A stretch of 64,000 nucleotides of DNA. Source: Parabacteroides sp. GTDB lineage: Bacteria > Bacteroidota > Bacteroidia > Bacteroidales > Tannerellaceae. The first letter of the stretch is position 1. Each line of letters starts with the position of its first letter. Under the pieces are notes generated by a model. That model saw only the letters and a list, made by a program, of their open reading frames with translations, was not told the DNA's origin and searched no databases. The stretch covers positions 1-64,000 of the forward strand of contig DXVO01000020.1 of assembly GCA_019417325.1 (NCBI GenBank), written 5' to 3'. This document shows, piece after piece, positions 8,190 to 17,242 of this stretch. The translations under genes were made by a program, and so were the position numbers.

Positions 8190-10424
8190 ATGCTTAATCC
8201 AATTAACAAGACGATCGAATTGGCTGATGGAAGAACCATCACCATCGAAACCGGGAAATTGGCCAAACAAGCAGACGGATCCGTTACCGTACGTATGGGT
8301 AACACCGTATTGCTGGCAACTGTTTGCGCCGCCAAAGATGCAGTTCCCGGTACTGATTTCATGCCGTTGCAAGTAGAGTACAAAGAAAAATTTTCGGCAT
8401 TTGGCCGTTTCCCCGGTGGTTTTACAAAAAGAGAAGGAAAAGCTTCCGACTACGAAATTCTTACTTCCCGTTTGGTCGACCGCGCACTTCGTCCACTTTT
8501 CCCGGATAATTACCATGCAGAAGTTTATGTAAACATCATCCTGTTCTCCGCAGATGGCGAAGACATGCCGGATGCACTTGCCGGATTAGCAGCATCTTCT
8601 GCACTGGCTGTTTCTGATATACCTTTCAACGGTCCGATTTCTGAAGTCCGTGTTGCCCGCGTTGATGGAAAGTTCGTTGTAAATCCTACTTTCTCTGAAT
8701 TGGAAAAAGCAGATATAGATATTATGGTGGGTGCAACGCTTGATAACATCATGATGGTTGAAGGTGAAATGAACGAAGTTCAGGAATCTGAAATGCTTGA
8801 AGCAATAAAAGTTGCCCATGAAGCGATCAAAGTACAATGCCAGGCACAGATCGAATTGTCCGAAGCTTGCGGCAAACTGGTAAAACGCGAATATTGCCAC
8901 GAAGTAAACGATGACGAATTACGCAAAGATGTACACGAAAAATGTTTTGCAAAAGCATATGCCGTAGCAACATCCGGTACAGACAAACATCAGCGTGCTG
9001 AAGCATTTGAAGCTGTCGTTGAAGAATACAAGGCTCAGTTCTCTGAAGAAGAACTGACTGATGAAAAAGCAGAGATGATTGCCCGTTACTACCATGATGT
9101 GGAAAAAGAAGCAATGCGTCGTGCAATTCTGGATGAAGGTAAGCGTCTGGATGGTCGTAAGACTACAGAAATCCGTCCTATCTGGATTGAAACAGATTGC
9201 CTGCCCGGACCTCACGGTTCTGCAGTTTTCACTCGTGGTGAAACACAGTCATTATCTACAGTTACATTAGGTACAAAAGCCGACGAGAAGATGATAGATG
9301 ATGTTCTGAACCACGGAAAAGAACGTTTCCTTCTGCATTATAACTTCCCTCCTTTCTCTACAGGTGAAGCAAAAGCTTCCCGTGGCGTAGGTCGTCGTGA
9401 AATCGGTCACGGTAACCTTGCACACCGTGCATTGAAACGGATGATTCCGGAAGATTATCCTTATGTGGTGCGTGTTATCTCCGACATTCTGGAATCTAAC
9501 GGTTCTTCTTCTATGGCAACTGTATGTGCAGGTACACTGGCTTTAAGAGATGCAGGTGTTCCGATGAAGAAACCGGTATCCGGTATTGCAATGGGATTAA
9601 TCTCTGAAAATAAAGGACAGAACTATGCAATCCTTTCAGATATTTTAGGTGACGAAGACCATTTAGGTGATATGGACTTCAAGGTAACCGGAACCAAAGA
9701 CGGTATCACTGCAACCCAGATGGATATCAAGGTGGACGGCTTATCATATGAAATCCTTGAAAACGCATTGGCTCAAGCAAGAGAAGGCCGTATGCACATT
9801 TTAGGAAAGATTATGGAAGCACAACCTGAAACCCGTTCCGACCTGAAACCTCATGCTCCGAGAATTGAAGCTATGACTATCGGAAAAGAATTCATTGGCG
9901 CAGTAATCGGCCCGGGCGGAAAGATTATCCAGGGTATCCAGGAAAAGACCGGTGCTGTTATCACTATTGAAGAAATTGACGGTGCAGGCAGAATTGAAAT
10001 CTCAGGAACTAATAAAGCAACTATTGATGCCGCCATTCGTTCTATCAAAGAAATAGTAGCAATTCCTGAAATCGGCGAAGTATATGAAGGTAAGATTTCA
10101 TCTATTATGCCTTACGGTGCCTTTGTCGAATTCATGCCGGGCAAAGACGGCTTGTTGCATATCTCCGAAATAGATTGGAAACGTCTGGAAACTGTTGAAC
10201 AGGCTGGTTTGAAAGAAGGCGATACAATCTCTGTAAAATTGGTTGACATTGATTCTAAAACAGGTAAGTTCAAACTTTCACGCAAAGTTTTATTACCGAA
10301 ACCGGAAGGTTACGAAGAACGTCCTCCAAGACAGGAAAGAGCTCCGAGACCTAATGGTAACGGTAATGGCCGTGGCCCTCGTCAGGATCGTGGAGATCGT
10401 GGTCCTCGTCACGACCGTGAATAA
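8190..10424 (+). CDS. pnp: Polyribonucleotide nucleotidyltransferase (PNPase)
   Basis: The 744-residue phosphorolytic 3'-5' exoribonuclease acts in mRNA turnover. Two RNase PH domains (about residues 10-230 and 310-550, including FSTGEAKASRGVGRREIGHG) flank an alpha-helical linker. A KH domain (EFIGAVIGPGGKIIQGIQEK) and an S1 domain (VYEGKISSIMPYGAFVEF through GLLHISEI) follow. The C-terminal 35 residues form a low-complexity Arg/Gly/Pro/Asn-rich tail (RPNGNGNGRGPRQDRGDRG), probably an RNA- or partner-binding tail. It has a promoter upstream and a strong terminator downstream, so it is monocistronic. Confidence 0.98.
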   Translation: MLNPINKTIELADGRTITIETGKLAKQADGSVTVRMGNTVLLATVCAAKDAVPGTDFMPLQVEYKEKFSAFGRFPGGFTKREGKASDYEILTSRLVDRALRPLFPDNYHAEVYVNIILFSADGEDMPDALAGLAASSALAVSDIPFNGPISEVRVARVDGKFVVNPTFSELEKADIDIMVGATLDNIMMVEGEMNEVQESEMLEAIKVAHEAIKVQCQAQIELSEACGKLVKREYCHEVNDDELRKDVHEKCFAKAYAVATSGTDKHQRAEAFEAVVEEYKAQFSEEELTDEKAEMIARYYHDVEKEAMRRAILDEGKRLDGRKTTEIRPIWIETDCLPGPHGSAVFTRGETQSLSTVTLGTKADEKMIDDVLNHGKERFLLHYNFPPFSTGEAKASRGVGRREIGHGNLAHRALKRMIPEDYPYVVRVISDILESNGSSSMATVCAGTLALRDAGVPMKKPVSGIAMGLISENKGQNYAILSDILGDEDHLGDMDFKVTGTKDGITATQMDIKVDGLSYEILENALAQAREGRMHILGKIMEAQPETRSDLKPHAPRIEAMTIGKEFIGAVIGPGGKIIQGIQEKTGAVITIEEIDGAGRIEISGTNKATIDAAIRSIKEIVAIPEIGEVYEGKISSIMPYGAFVEFMPGKDGLLHISEIDWKRLETVEQAGLKEGDTISVKLVDIDSKTGKFKLSRKVLLPKPEGYEERPPRQERAPRPNGNGNGRGPRQDRGDRGPRHDRE

Positions 10425-10452
10425 ATCGGATTTATAACAATACGATACATAT

Positions 10453-10488
10453 AGGCCGGACTCATAATTATTTGAGTCCGGCCTTTTT
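10453..10488 (+). terminator. Terminator of pnp
   Basis: AGGCCGGACTCA and TGAGTCCGGCCT form a perfect 12-bp stem with an 8-base loop, ending in five Ts. Confidence 0.93.
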
Positions 10489-10584
10489 ATACCCTATTCC
10501 TTAATAAGAAGAAATCATAGTCCCGATAAATAGTCATCGTCCCGAGAGTAAACAACAGCCAACTAGCACTTATCTACCGTCAAT

Positions 10585-10621
10585 AAAAAAACGGCATCCG
10601 ATACTTTCGTACCAAATGCCG
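10585..10621 (-). terminator. Terminator of fumarase gene (GAAA tetraloop)
   Basis: On the minus strand a 30-base segment folds into a 13-bp stem closed by a GAAA tetraloop. The outer CGGCAT/ATGCCG pairs perfectly and the inner GGTAC/GTATC pairs with G-T wobbles. A T run (plus-strand A run 10585-10591) follows. The GNRA loop should make it unusually stable. Confidence 0.9.
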
Positions 10622-10644
10622 CCTTATATAATAAAGTATAGTTC

Positions 10645-12285
10645 CTATTTACCGCAACAAGTTCTTGGCTTAATCTGTTTGAAGAAGTCATTACCCTTAT
10701 TATCCACCAGAATAAATGCTGGGAAGTTCTCTACTTCAATTTTCCAGATAGCTTCCATACCCAATTCCGGATATTCCACACATTCAATGCTCTTGATATT
10801 GTTCTGTGCAAGGATTGCAGCCGGTCCACCGATACTACCCAGATAGAAACCGCCATGTTTATGGCAAGCATCCGTTACCTGCTGGCTACGGTTACCTTTT
10901 GCAAGCATAATCAAACTGCCGCCATGGCTCTGGAACAAATCAACATAAGAGTCCATACGACCGGCAGTAGTCGGTCCCATAGAACCACAAGCCATTCCCT
11001 TAGGAGTCTTTGCAGGTCCTGCATAGTAAATAGGATGGTCTTTGATATACTGAGGCAGGTCTTCGCCACGGTCTATGCGTTCTTTCAGTTTAGCGTGAGC
11101 GATATCACGGCCAACTATGATAGTTCCATTCAGAGACAAACGAGTTGCAACAGGATACTTATCCAATTCTTTCAAAATGTCAGCCATCGGTTGGTTCAGG
11201 TTAATCTTTACAGCATCACCTTCGCCTGCCTGACGCAATTCTGCAGGAATCAATTCTCCAGGATTACTATCCAGTTTTTCAATCCAGATACCTTCCTTGT
11301 TTATCTTACATTTAACATTACGGTCGGCAGAACAGCTAACGCCCAAACCTACCGGACAAGAAGCACCGTGACGAGGCAGGCGAACGATACGAATATCGTG
11401 AGCCAGATATTTGCCACCGAACTGTGCACCTAAACCGATCTTATGAACTTCAGCCAATACTTCTTTTTCAAGTTCTATATCGCGGAAAGCACGTCCATAT
11501 TCATTTCCTGTAGTCGGCAGGTTGTCATAATAATGAGTAGAAGCCAATTTAACCGTCAACAAGTTCTTCTCAGCAGAAGTACCACCGATTACAATTGCGA
11601 TATGATAAGGAGGACAGGCTGCCGTACCTAATGTTTTAATCTTTTCAATCAGGAAAGGCACCAATGTACCCGGATTCAGAATCGCTTTTGTTTCCTGATA
11701 CAGATAAGTTTTATTTGCAGAACCTCCACCTTTAGTAACACACAAGAATTCATATTCCATACCTTCGGTAGCTTCGATATCAATCTGTGCAGGCAGGTTG
11801 CACTTCGTATTCACTTCCTCATACATATTAAGAGGAGCATTCTGTGAATAACGCAGGTTTTCTTCCGTATACGTTTTATATACACCTTCAGACAGAGCCT
11901 CTTCATCACAGTATCCGGTCCATACCTGTTGTCCCTTTTCACCGTGAATAATGGCTGTACCCGTATCCTGGCAGAAAGGAAGTACACCTTTTGCAGCCAC
12001 TTCCGCATTACGCAGGAAAGTAAGAGCTACATACTTGTCGTTATCACTTGCTTCCGGGTCGCTCAGAATTTTAGCAACCTGCTCGTTATGCGAACGGCGA
12101 AGCATAAAAGATACATCGCGGAAGGCCGCATTAGCCATAGCTGTAAGACCTTCCTTTTCGATTTTCAGAATAGGATGACCTTCAAATTCCGAAACGGAAA
12201 CATAATCTTTAGTAAGCAAATAATACTCAGTCGTGTCCGGTCCTAACGGAAACATCGGCTGATACTTGAAAGGAGGTGTTGCCAT
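10645..12285 (-). CDS. Class I fumarate hydratase (iron-sulfur)
   Basis: The 546-residue oxygen-sensitive [4Fe-4S] fumarase (FumA/FumB type) interconverts fumarate and malate, in Bacteroidales mainly in the reductive branch leading to succinate. Cluster-ligand cysteines are apparent in VLPFCQDTGTAI, in GTAACPPYHIA and in GASCPVGLGVSCSADRN. The GGGSANKTYL motif and the C-terminal swivel domain (VGRDIAHAKLKERID, then PAKTPKGMACGSMGPTTAGRMD) are present. The length matches full single-chain class I enzymes. It is monocistronic, with a TAAGTTTG promoter and a 7-bp-arm palindrome at the predicted start of transcription. Confidence 0.97.
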   Translation of the reverse strand: MATPPFKYQPMFPLGPDTTEYYLLTKDYVSVSEFEGHPILKIEKEGLTAMANAAFRDVSFMLRRSHNEQVAKILSDPEASDNDKYVALTFLRNAEVAAKGVLPFCQDTGTAIIHGEKGQQVWTGYCDEEALSEGVYKTYTEENLRYSQNAPLNMYEEVNTKCNLPAQIDIEATEGMEYEFLCVTKGGGSANKTYLYQETKAILNPGTLVPFLIEKIKTLGTAACPPYHIAIVIGGTSAEKNLLTVKLASTHYYDNLPTTGNEYGRAFRDIELEKEVLAEVHKIGLGAQFGGKYLAHDIRIVRLPRHGASCPVGLGVSCSADRNVKCKINKEGIWIEKLDSNPGELIPAELRQAGEGDAVKINLNQPMADILKELDKYPVATRLSLNGTIIVGRDIAHAKLKERIDRGEDLPQYIKDHPIYYAGPAKTPKGMACGSMGPTTAGRMDSYVDLFQSHGGSLIMLAKGNRSQQVTDACHKHGGFYLGSIGGPAAILAQNNIKSIECVEYPELGMEAIWKIEVENFPAFILVDNKGNDFFKQIKPRTCCGK

Positions 12286-12325
12286 ATGTTTAGAATTTAT
12301 ATGTAATTATTGGTTCTAAGATTTC

Positions 12326-12347
12326 AATCCAATGGATTGCAAACTTA
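12326..12347 (-). promoter_or_regulatory. Promoter and dyad upstream of fumarase
   Basis: The minus strand has -7 TAAGTTTG (12340-12347). Immediately downstream is a 15-base palindrome, CAATCCA-A-TGGATTG (12326-12340 on the plus strand), overlapping the expected +1. That is a typical position for a repressor site, but no cognate regulator is identified. Confidence 0.5.
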
Positions 12348-12472
12348 GTTAAAAATCACGAGAAACGGCAGAAGTTTAGCTTTTTTATCCTTCCCATACC
12401 GGTTAACCGGCAAAATCATAGCCTTATCAGAAAGCCTGTAATGCAACCGGGAAAATTCCTCCTAATAAAAGC

Positions 12473-12575
12473 AGGAGTTTCAAGCTTTGAAACTTTTTGT
12501 TTCATCGGGTGGAACTTTTTGTTTCATTACTTTGAAACTTTTTGTTTCAAACCATGAAAATATTTTGAAACTCCT
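12473..12575. repeat. Short palindromic repeats at about 22-bp period, array A
   Basis: The 399-base gap between the fumarase and WD40 genes contains three copies of the near-palindrome GAAACTTTTTGTTTCA, starting at 12489, 12511 (one mismatch, GGAAC) and 12534, so spaced 22 and 23 bases apart. The block is bounded by a perfect 11-bp inverted repeat, AGGAGTTTCAA (12473-12483) and TTGAAACTCCT (12565-12575). No ORF is plausible here. Apart from the two divergent promoters I see nothing else in the gap. Confidence 0.8.
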
Positions 12576-12623
12576 TTGATTATTAAAATAGTCCCACTAT
12601 AAACGTTATATCTAAATTAAGTG

Positions 12624-12631
12624 TATTTTTG
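12624..12631 (+). promoter_or_regulatory. -7 element for the WD40/sensor/receptor operon
   Basis: TATTTTTG matches TAnnTTTG and lies 53 bases before the first ATG of the three-gene operon. Confidence 0.55.
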
Positions 12632-12684
12632 CATAGGAAACTGCTCTACGAAGTAAAATAACAAACGAATAAAGAACTAAGCCC

Positions 12685-14253
12685 ATGCTAGCCTTTCTTA
12701 AACGACATACCGGATGGATACTCTTTCTTTCTCTTTTACTGGGAGGGGCACTTACATCCATCCTGTGGCTTTGGAAAGAGAACCAACATCAAAAAGAAGA
12801 ACAAAAGATGCTTGCCGAGCAACTCCGCCAGGCAACAGAAGCACAAAAAGAAGCAATTATTACCCGGCGTATCAGTAAGCAACTAGAAGAGATCGCCTAT
12901 CAACAAAAGGAAATATCCGACAAACAGAAACAAGAAGCAATCCATCAAACAGAAATAGCCGACCTGATGCGTGCACATGCGGAATTGGAACGTGAAAAGG
13001 CTCTCTCCGCTCAACAAGCCGCCCTCGAAGCTTACGACCAGATGGAAGAACAGAAGAAGCTGGCGGAAGTTCGTCGCGAAGAAGCAATAAAAGCCCAGTT
13101 GAAAGCAGACACATTAGCATTCCTTGCGTTGGGACGTTCGCTCGGCTCTCAGGCATCGACCCAATATACTACCGGAAATAAAGAGCTGGCTGCTCTATTA
13201 AGTTATTCCGCTTGGAAATTTACTTCCCTATATAACGGGGATGTATACCAGCCGGCTATTTTCAATACACTGTCGCAAACCAGCCAATTATCCAAACATT
13301 TGGGAAACCACAAAGGAGCGATACGGGACATCGTTTCTTTTCCCGACCAACAGGGTGAATATTTCCTCACTGCCAGCCAATACGGAGAATTATTCCTATG
13401 GATCGGAAATAAAAGCAATAGGATACAGCAGAAAATAATATTCAGTAACCCGGCTTTTGATTTTCGCAAAATAGTAGTTAATAAAGAAAATATCTACGCA
13501 CTTTCTTATACGGGCATTTTACTTCATATTGATAAAAATAAAAAGCAGGAAGAGATATCTCTTAATCTGACTGCTCCGGTTGGTATGCTTTTTAACAACA
13601 ATAAAGTATACATTGCCTCTAAAAAGGGAGAAATACAGGTTGCCAATCCGGGCAGATGGAATTTCCAATCCATTTATACTCACCCTTATCCTATCACCTT
13701 TTTCGATATGACAGGAGACGGAATGATATTGGGTGATAACCAGGGAGGAGTATATTTGTTGGATGATCTGGGGAAAATCTCTCTTGTTTGGGATAAGATA
13801 GAACAAGCTGTTACCAGCGTCTTATCAAGTCGGCAAGAAGGAGTTCAGGCTATCGGGTATAAAAACGGGCTTATCCTTTACCGTAATTCCAAAGAGAATG
13901 CTTTTAAGGAGCTGATAGGACATATCTCATCAGTCACCCGAATAAAATATATCAACAACAAACTCCTGAGTAGTAGTTATGACGGATCAGTCCGCCTCTG
14001 GAATAAAATAAACGATGAAGACAATATAGAATCAGCCATTGTATATCAACCCTCCGAATGGATACATGTATTCACCATAGCCCAGGATGGCAAACGTATT
14101 TTCGTAGGAGACGAAAGAGGCAACCTGAGCACTGTTTCTATCTCCCCCAAACAGATGGCTGAACATATTCAAAAAGCACTCAAACGGAATTTCACCCGGG
14201 AAGAATGGTTATATTACATAGGCGAATTAAATGAATATGAAACGTACAAATAA
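12685..14253 (+). CDS. Membrane-anchored coiled-coil WD40-repeat protein
   Basis: The 522-residue protein has an N-terminal hydrophobic segment (about residues 9-29, TGWILFLSLLLGG and on). A long charged, Gln/Glu/Lys-rich coiled coil follows (about 30-150, with repeated KEEQ/EKQ heptads). A short helical region (LGRSLGSQASTQYTTGNKEL) of the kind that precedes bacterial WD40 domains comes next. The rest is a WD40-type beta-propeller (about 200-505; clearest blades HKGAIRDIVSFP...LFLW and GHISSVTRIKYI...VRLW). The topology suggests a periplasmic propeller anchored in the inner membrane by a coiled-coil stalk. Its last 23 bases overlap the next gene, so it is translationally coupled to a propeller sensor and a TonB receptor. 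I do not recognise a named family. Confidence 0.8.
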   Translation: MLAFLKRHTGWILFLSLLLGGALTSILWLWKENQHQKEEQKMLAEQLRQATEAQKEAIITRRISKQLEEIAYQQKEISDKQKQEAIHQTEIADLMRAHAELEREKALSAQQAALEAYDQMEEQKKLAEVRREEAIKAQLKADTLAFLALGRSLGSQASTQYTTGNKELAALLSYSAWKFTSLYNGDVYQPAIFNTLSQTSQLSKHLGNHKGAIRDIVSFPDQQGEYFLTASQYGELFLWIGNKSNRIQQKIIFSNPAFDFRKIVVNKENIYALSYTGILLHIDKNKKQEEISLNLTAPVGMLFNNNKVYIASKKGEIQVANPGRWNFQSIYTHPYPITFFDMTGDGMILGDNQGGVYLLDDLGKISLVWDKIEQAVTSVLSSRQEGVQAIGYKNGLILYRNSKENAFKELIGHISSVTRIKYINNKLLSSSYDGSVRLWNKINDEDNIESAIVYQPSEWIHVFTIAQDGKRIFVGDERGNLSTVSISPKQMAEHIQKALKRNFTREEWLYYIGELNEYETYK

Positions 14254-17242
14254 CATACGGAATTATAGGTATATCATCATTCTACTGATAACCTGGACAG
14301 GAACATACTCTCCGGCATTTGCCCAGACGGGGCTTCCCTTCTTCCAGAATTTTACGTCTCAGGACTATTTGGCGCATAACCGGAATTTCGATGTAGTCTG
14401 CGATTCTTCGGGCATAGCCTATTTCGCCAACTTTGAAGGAATTATTTTTTTTAACGGTGCCGAATGGAATAAAATATTAACTCCCGGTATCTCCCGTATA
14501 ACCCGCCTACATACAGACAGCAACAACCATATTTGGGCAGGGGGACATAATTATATCGGTAAAATAGTAACATCTACCAATGGAAGTCCTATTCTCGAAA
14601 CCTTCATCTCTGATGACACAAAAGGCAAAAATAACATCCGGATCGGTGAGGTGCTTCGTATTACGGAGGAAAGAGACTCCCTTCTATTCTACACACAACA
14701 ATACAAAATTATTATTCGGAATGATTCTATTTCTTCCATAGAAAACCTTTCGATTAAAAACATAAAAGCAATAAGTACCAAACCTTTACAACTATCACAA
14801 CAGCTTCAAGTAATTATAAACGGGACTGCCGGGCTTTCCTTCCTTGATAAGAATGGTAAAAAACTTTTCTCGATGACTGAAGAAAATGGACTATGTAGCA
14901 ACACAATAAACCAGATAGCCACAGATAACCAAGGCTCATTGTGGGGAGCTACGGATAATGGGATATTCCGAATCAATACCCCGTCTTTTTATACCCATTT
15001 CACTCCGGAGGAAGGTTTAAGAGGAGAAGTCACCACCCTGTACCGCCACAAACAAGAATTTTATGCAGGGACATTACACGGACTATTTATTTATAATAAA
15101 GAACATTCCCACTTCGAGCCGCTATCTTCTATTACCCAGTCGTGCTGGCAATTGAAAGAAAGTCCTTCCGGTATACTATATGCAGCCACCAGCAACGGAT
15201 TATTCCGGATTAACGGACATAAAGCCGAAGCTGTAAGCGATAACAATACATTCAGCTTACAATTCAACCCCTCCGATCCGCAAACTATTTATACCGGAGA
15301 AATCGACGGTATATACCTTTTCAAAGGGAAAAAGAAAAAGAAAATAGCAAATATTGAAAAAGTCATAAAACTGGAATTTGCTAATAATCGGCTTTGGGCA
15401 GAAACTTTATATGGTGAAATATACAGGTTCAAATCCGATTTTTCTTCTCCTCTTTTACAAGGTTCAACGCAAGGATTAAAAGCCCCGGGGGGAAACAAAA
15501 TGTATGTTATAAACCAAGCGATCTATGTATTTTCCCAATATGGTTTCCAGCATTGGAATGAAAACCAACAACAGTTTATAAAATACGCTTCTCCATTAGA
15601 TTCTTTGATAACGGACAATACATGGTGGCCAGGACTATATGCAGAAACATCTACCGGACAATCGTGGATTACAGGAGGCGATGGAAAAAGCATTATCACA
15701 TTTACCAATGGGAAAATAGACAAAGAAAGAAGCCGGATATTACATGTCACCAAAAATTACACAATACGTGCTCTTTATCCGGAGGAAAACGGAGTCGTAT
15801 GGCTTGGCGGCGACTTTGGATTAATCAAATTTGATAAAAGGCAACCGGATGCAGCTTTCAACCGAAAACCGGAAGTATCTATTCGTAGCATCCGTATAGG
15901 AGACGATTCTGTTTATTTTGGTGGAAACAATACCAGCATTGAACGGGTAGGCATTCTTCCAGCCCCTTATTTCAAGAGTCATATTAAGAATTTTAAATTT
16001 ATTTTCTCATCAGTAGCCAATGATATAGTTAATGATGTTTTGTATTCTTGCTATCTGGAAGGCTTGGACAACCACTGGGGACCCTGGCTCGGTTCTTCCG
16101 TAAAAGAATACACAAACCTTTCTTTCGGTTCATATACTTTCCATGTCCAAATGATGGATGCTTTCGGGCGGACAAGTGAAATAAAAAGCTTTTCATTTAC
16201 GATCCAAAAGCCATTCTACCTGAAATGGTACAGTCTGCTGGTTTATACGGGAGTCTTGGTACTACTTATCCTCTTATTTTTCAAATGGAGAACCCGCAAA
16301 TTAATACAGGAGAAACTACATCTTGAGAATCTGGTGGAGAAACGTACGTTACAAATACGGGAACAGCGGGATGAAATTGCAGAAAAGTCTCAAAAGCTGG
16401 AAACTGCCCTGACAGAACTGAGCCAGGCACAAGACCAACTGATACAGCAGGAAAAAGTTGCTACAGTGGGCAAGCTTACCCAAGGATTAATAGACCGCAT
16501 ACTGAATCCTCTGAACTACATTATCAATTTCTCTCATTTGTCGACCGTACTCCTGAAAGACATGAAAGATGATATAGAAGATGAAGAAAATAAGATTACG
16601 GAAGATAACTATGAGGATATGCAGGATATTATGAAGATGATGAATATTCACCTTTCCAAAATAGAAGAACACGGGAACAGTACTTCCCGTGTCCTGAAAG
16701 CGATGGAAGAGATACTGTCTGACCACAGTTGCCATTTTTCTTCATTCGATATAAATAAACAGATACATAACAACCTCAATTTATTAAAGAAATATTACCA
16801 AAAGGAATTAGAGGAAGCAGATATCCGGTTCACAGTTGAACCGCTTACAGAAGCGTTAGAAATCGAAGCTGATCAATTACAAATCAGCAAGGTTTTAATG
16901 AACATCATGCAAAACAGTGTCTACGCACTTCAAAAGAAAATTGCAAAAACAAATTTCCAACCGGAAATACGTATCCGGTTAAATGTAGAGGAAGAACAAC
17001 TATTCATTTATTTGTATGATAATGGTATAGGTATAGAAAAAAGTATACTCAACAAAGTATTCGACCCGTTCTTTACAACAAAAACAACTTCCGAAGCAGC
17101 AGGTGTGGGACTTTATCTGAGCCGGGAAATCCTTTTAAGCCATAATGGTACAATTAGAGTACGATCCGAAAAGGATGAGTATACCGAATTTATTTTATCA
17201 GTTCCCATACATCAACCTATTAAATCTAAAAACAATGAATAA
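14231..17242 (+). CDS. Propeller-sensor histidine kinase-like protein, phosphoacceptor His replaced
   Basis: The 1003-residue protein has a signal peptide and then a large periplasmic sensor made of two-component-regulator propeller blades (for example GLCSNTINQIATDNQGSLWG and GLRGEVTTLYRHKQEFYAGT), as in HTCS sensors. A Y_Y_Y-like domain (about 590-655), one transmembrane helix (about 668-687) and a coiled coil (690-745) follow. A HisKA-like helix reads GKLTQGLIDRILNPLN where families normally have GxLTxGIAHEIxNPLN, so the His is Asp755 and the following Glu is Arg. The ATPase domain keeps the N box (MNIMQNSVYAL), DNGIGI and GVGLYLSREIL. No receiver or DNA-binding domain follows. The start could also be the ATG at 14237. 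Its 3' end overlaps the receptor gene by 8 bases. Confidence 0.88.
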   Translation: MNMKRTNNIRNYRYIIILLITWTGTYSPAFAQTGLPFFQNFTSQDYLAHNRNFDVVCDSSGIAYFANFEGIIFFNGAEWNKILTPGISRITRLHTDSNNHIWAGGHNYIGKIVTSTNGSPILETFISDDTKGKNNIRIGEVLRITEERDSLLFYTQQYKIIIRNDSISSIENLSIKNIKAISTKPLQLSQQLQVIINGTAGLSFLDKNGKKLFSMTEENGLCSNTINQIATDNQGSLWGATDNGIFRINTPSFYTHFTPEEGLRGEVTTLYRHKQEFYAGTLHGLFIYNKEHSHFEPLSSITQSCWQLKESPSGILYAATSNGLFRINGHKAEAVSDNNTFSLQFNPSDPQTIYTGEIDGIYLFKGKKKKKIANIEKVIKLEFANNRLWAETLYGEIYRFKSDFSSPLLQGSTQGLKAPGGNKMYVINQAIYVFSQYGFQHWNENQQQFIKYASPLDSLITDNTWWPGLYAETSTGQSWITGGDGKSIITFTNGKIDKERSRILHVTKNYTIRALYPEENGVVWLGGDFGLIKFDKRQPDAAFNRKPEVSIRSIRIGDDSVYFGGNNTSIERVGILPAPYFKSHIKNFKFIFSSVANDIVNDVLYSCYLEGLDNHWGPWLGSSVKEYTNLSFGSYTFHVQMMDAFGRTSEIKSFSFTIQKPFYLKWYSLLVYTGVLVLLILLFFKWRTRKLIQEKLHLENLVEKRTLQIREQRDEIAEKSQKLETALTELSQAQDQLIQQEKVATVGKLTQGLIDRILNPLNYIINFSHLSTVLLKDMKDDIEDEENKITEDNYEDMQDIMKMMNIHLSKIEEHGNSTSRVLKAMEEILSDHSCHFSSFDINKQIHNNLNLLKKYYQKELEEADIRFTVEPLTEALEIEADQLQISKVLMNIMQNSVYALQKKIAKTNFQPEIRIRLNVEEEQLFIYLYDNGIGIEKSILNKVFDPFFTTKTTSEAAGVGLYLSREILLSHNGTIRVRSEKDEYTEFILSVPIHQPIKSKNNE

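Noticed and set aside
8525..9270. Several long open frames in other frames over pnp.
   Set aside because: They overlap a fully conserved pnp reading frame and show no family features. The same applies to reverse-strand frames over nuo, typA, ahcY and the susC genes.
12473..12575. CRISPR-like array.
   Set aside because: The repeats are only about 16 bases with 6-7-base gaps, the units are palindromic and no cas genes are present. Arrays B and C fail for the same reasons.
17145..17234. Possible N-terminal extension of the TonB receptor.
   Set aside because: These codons overlap the end of the sensor gene, and a clear signal peptide begins at ATG 17235.
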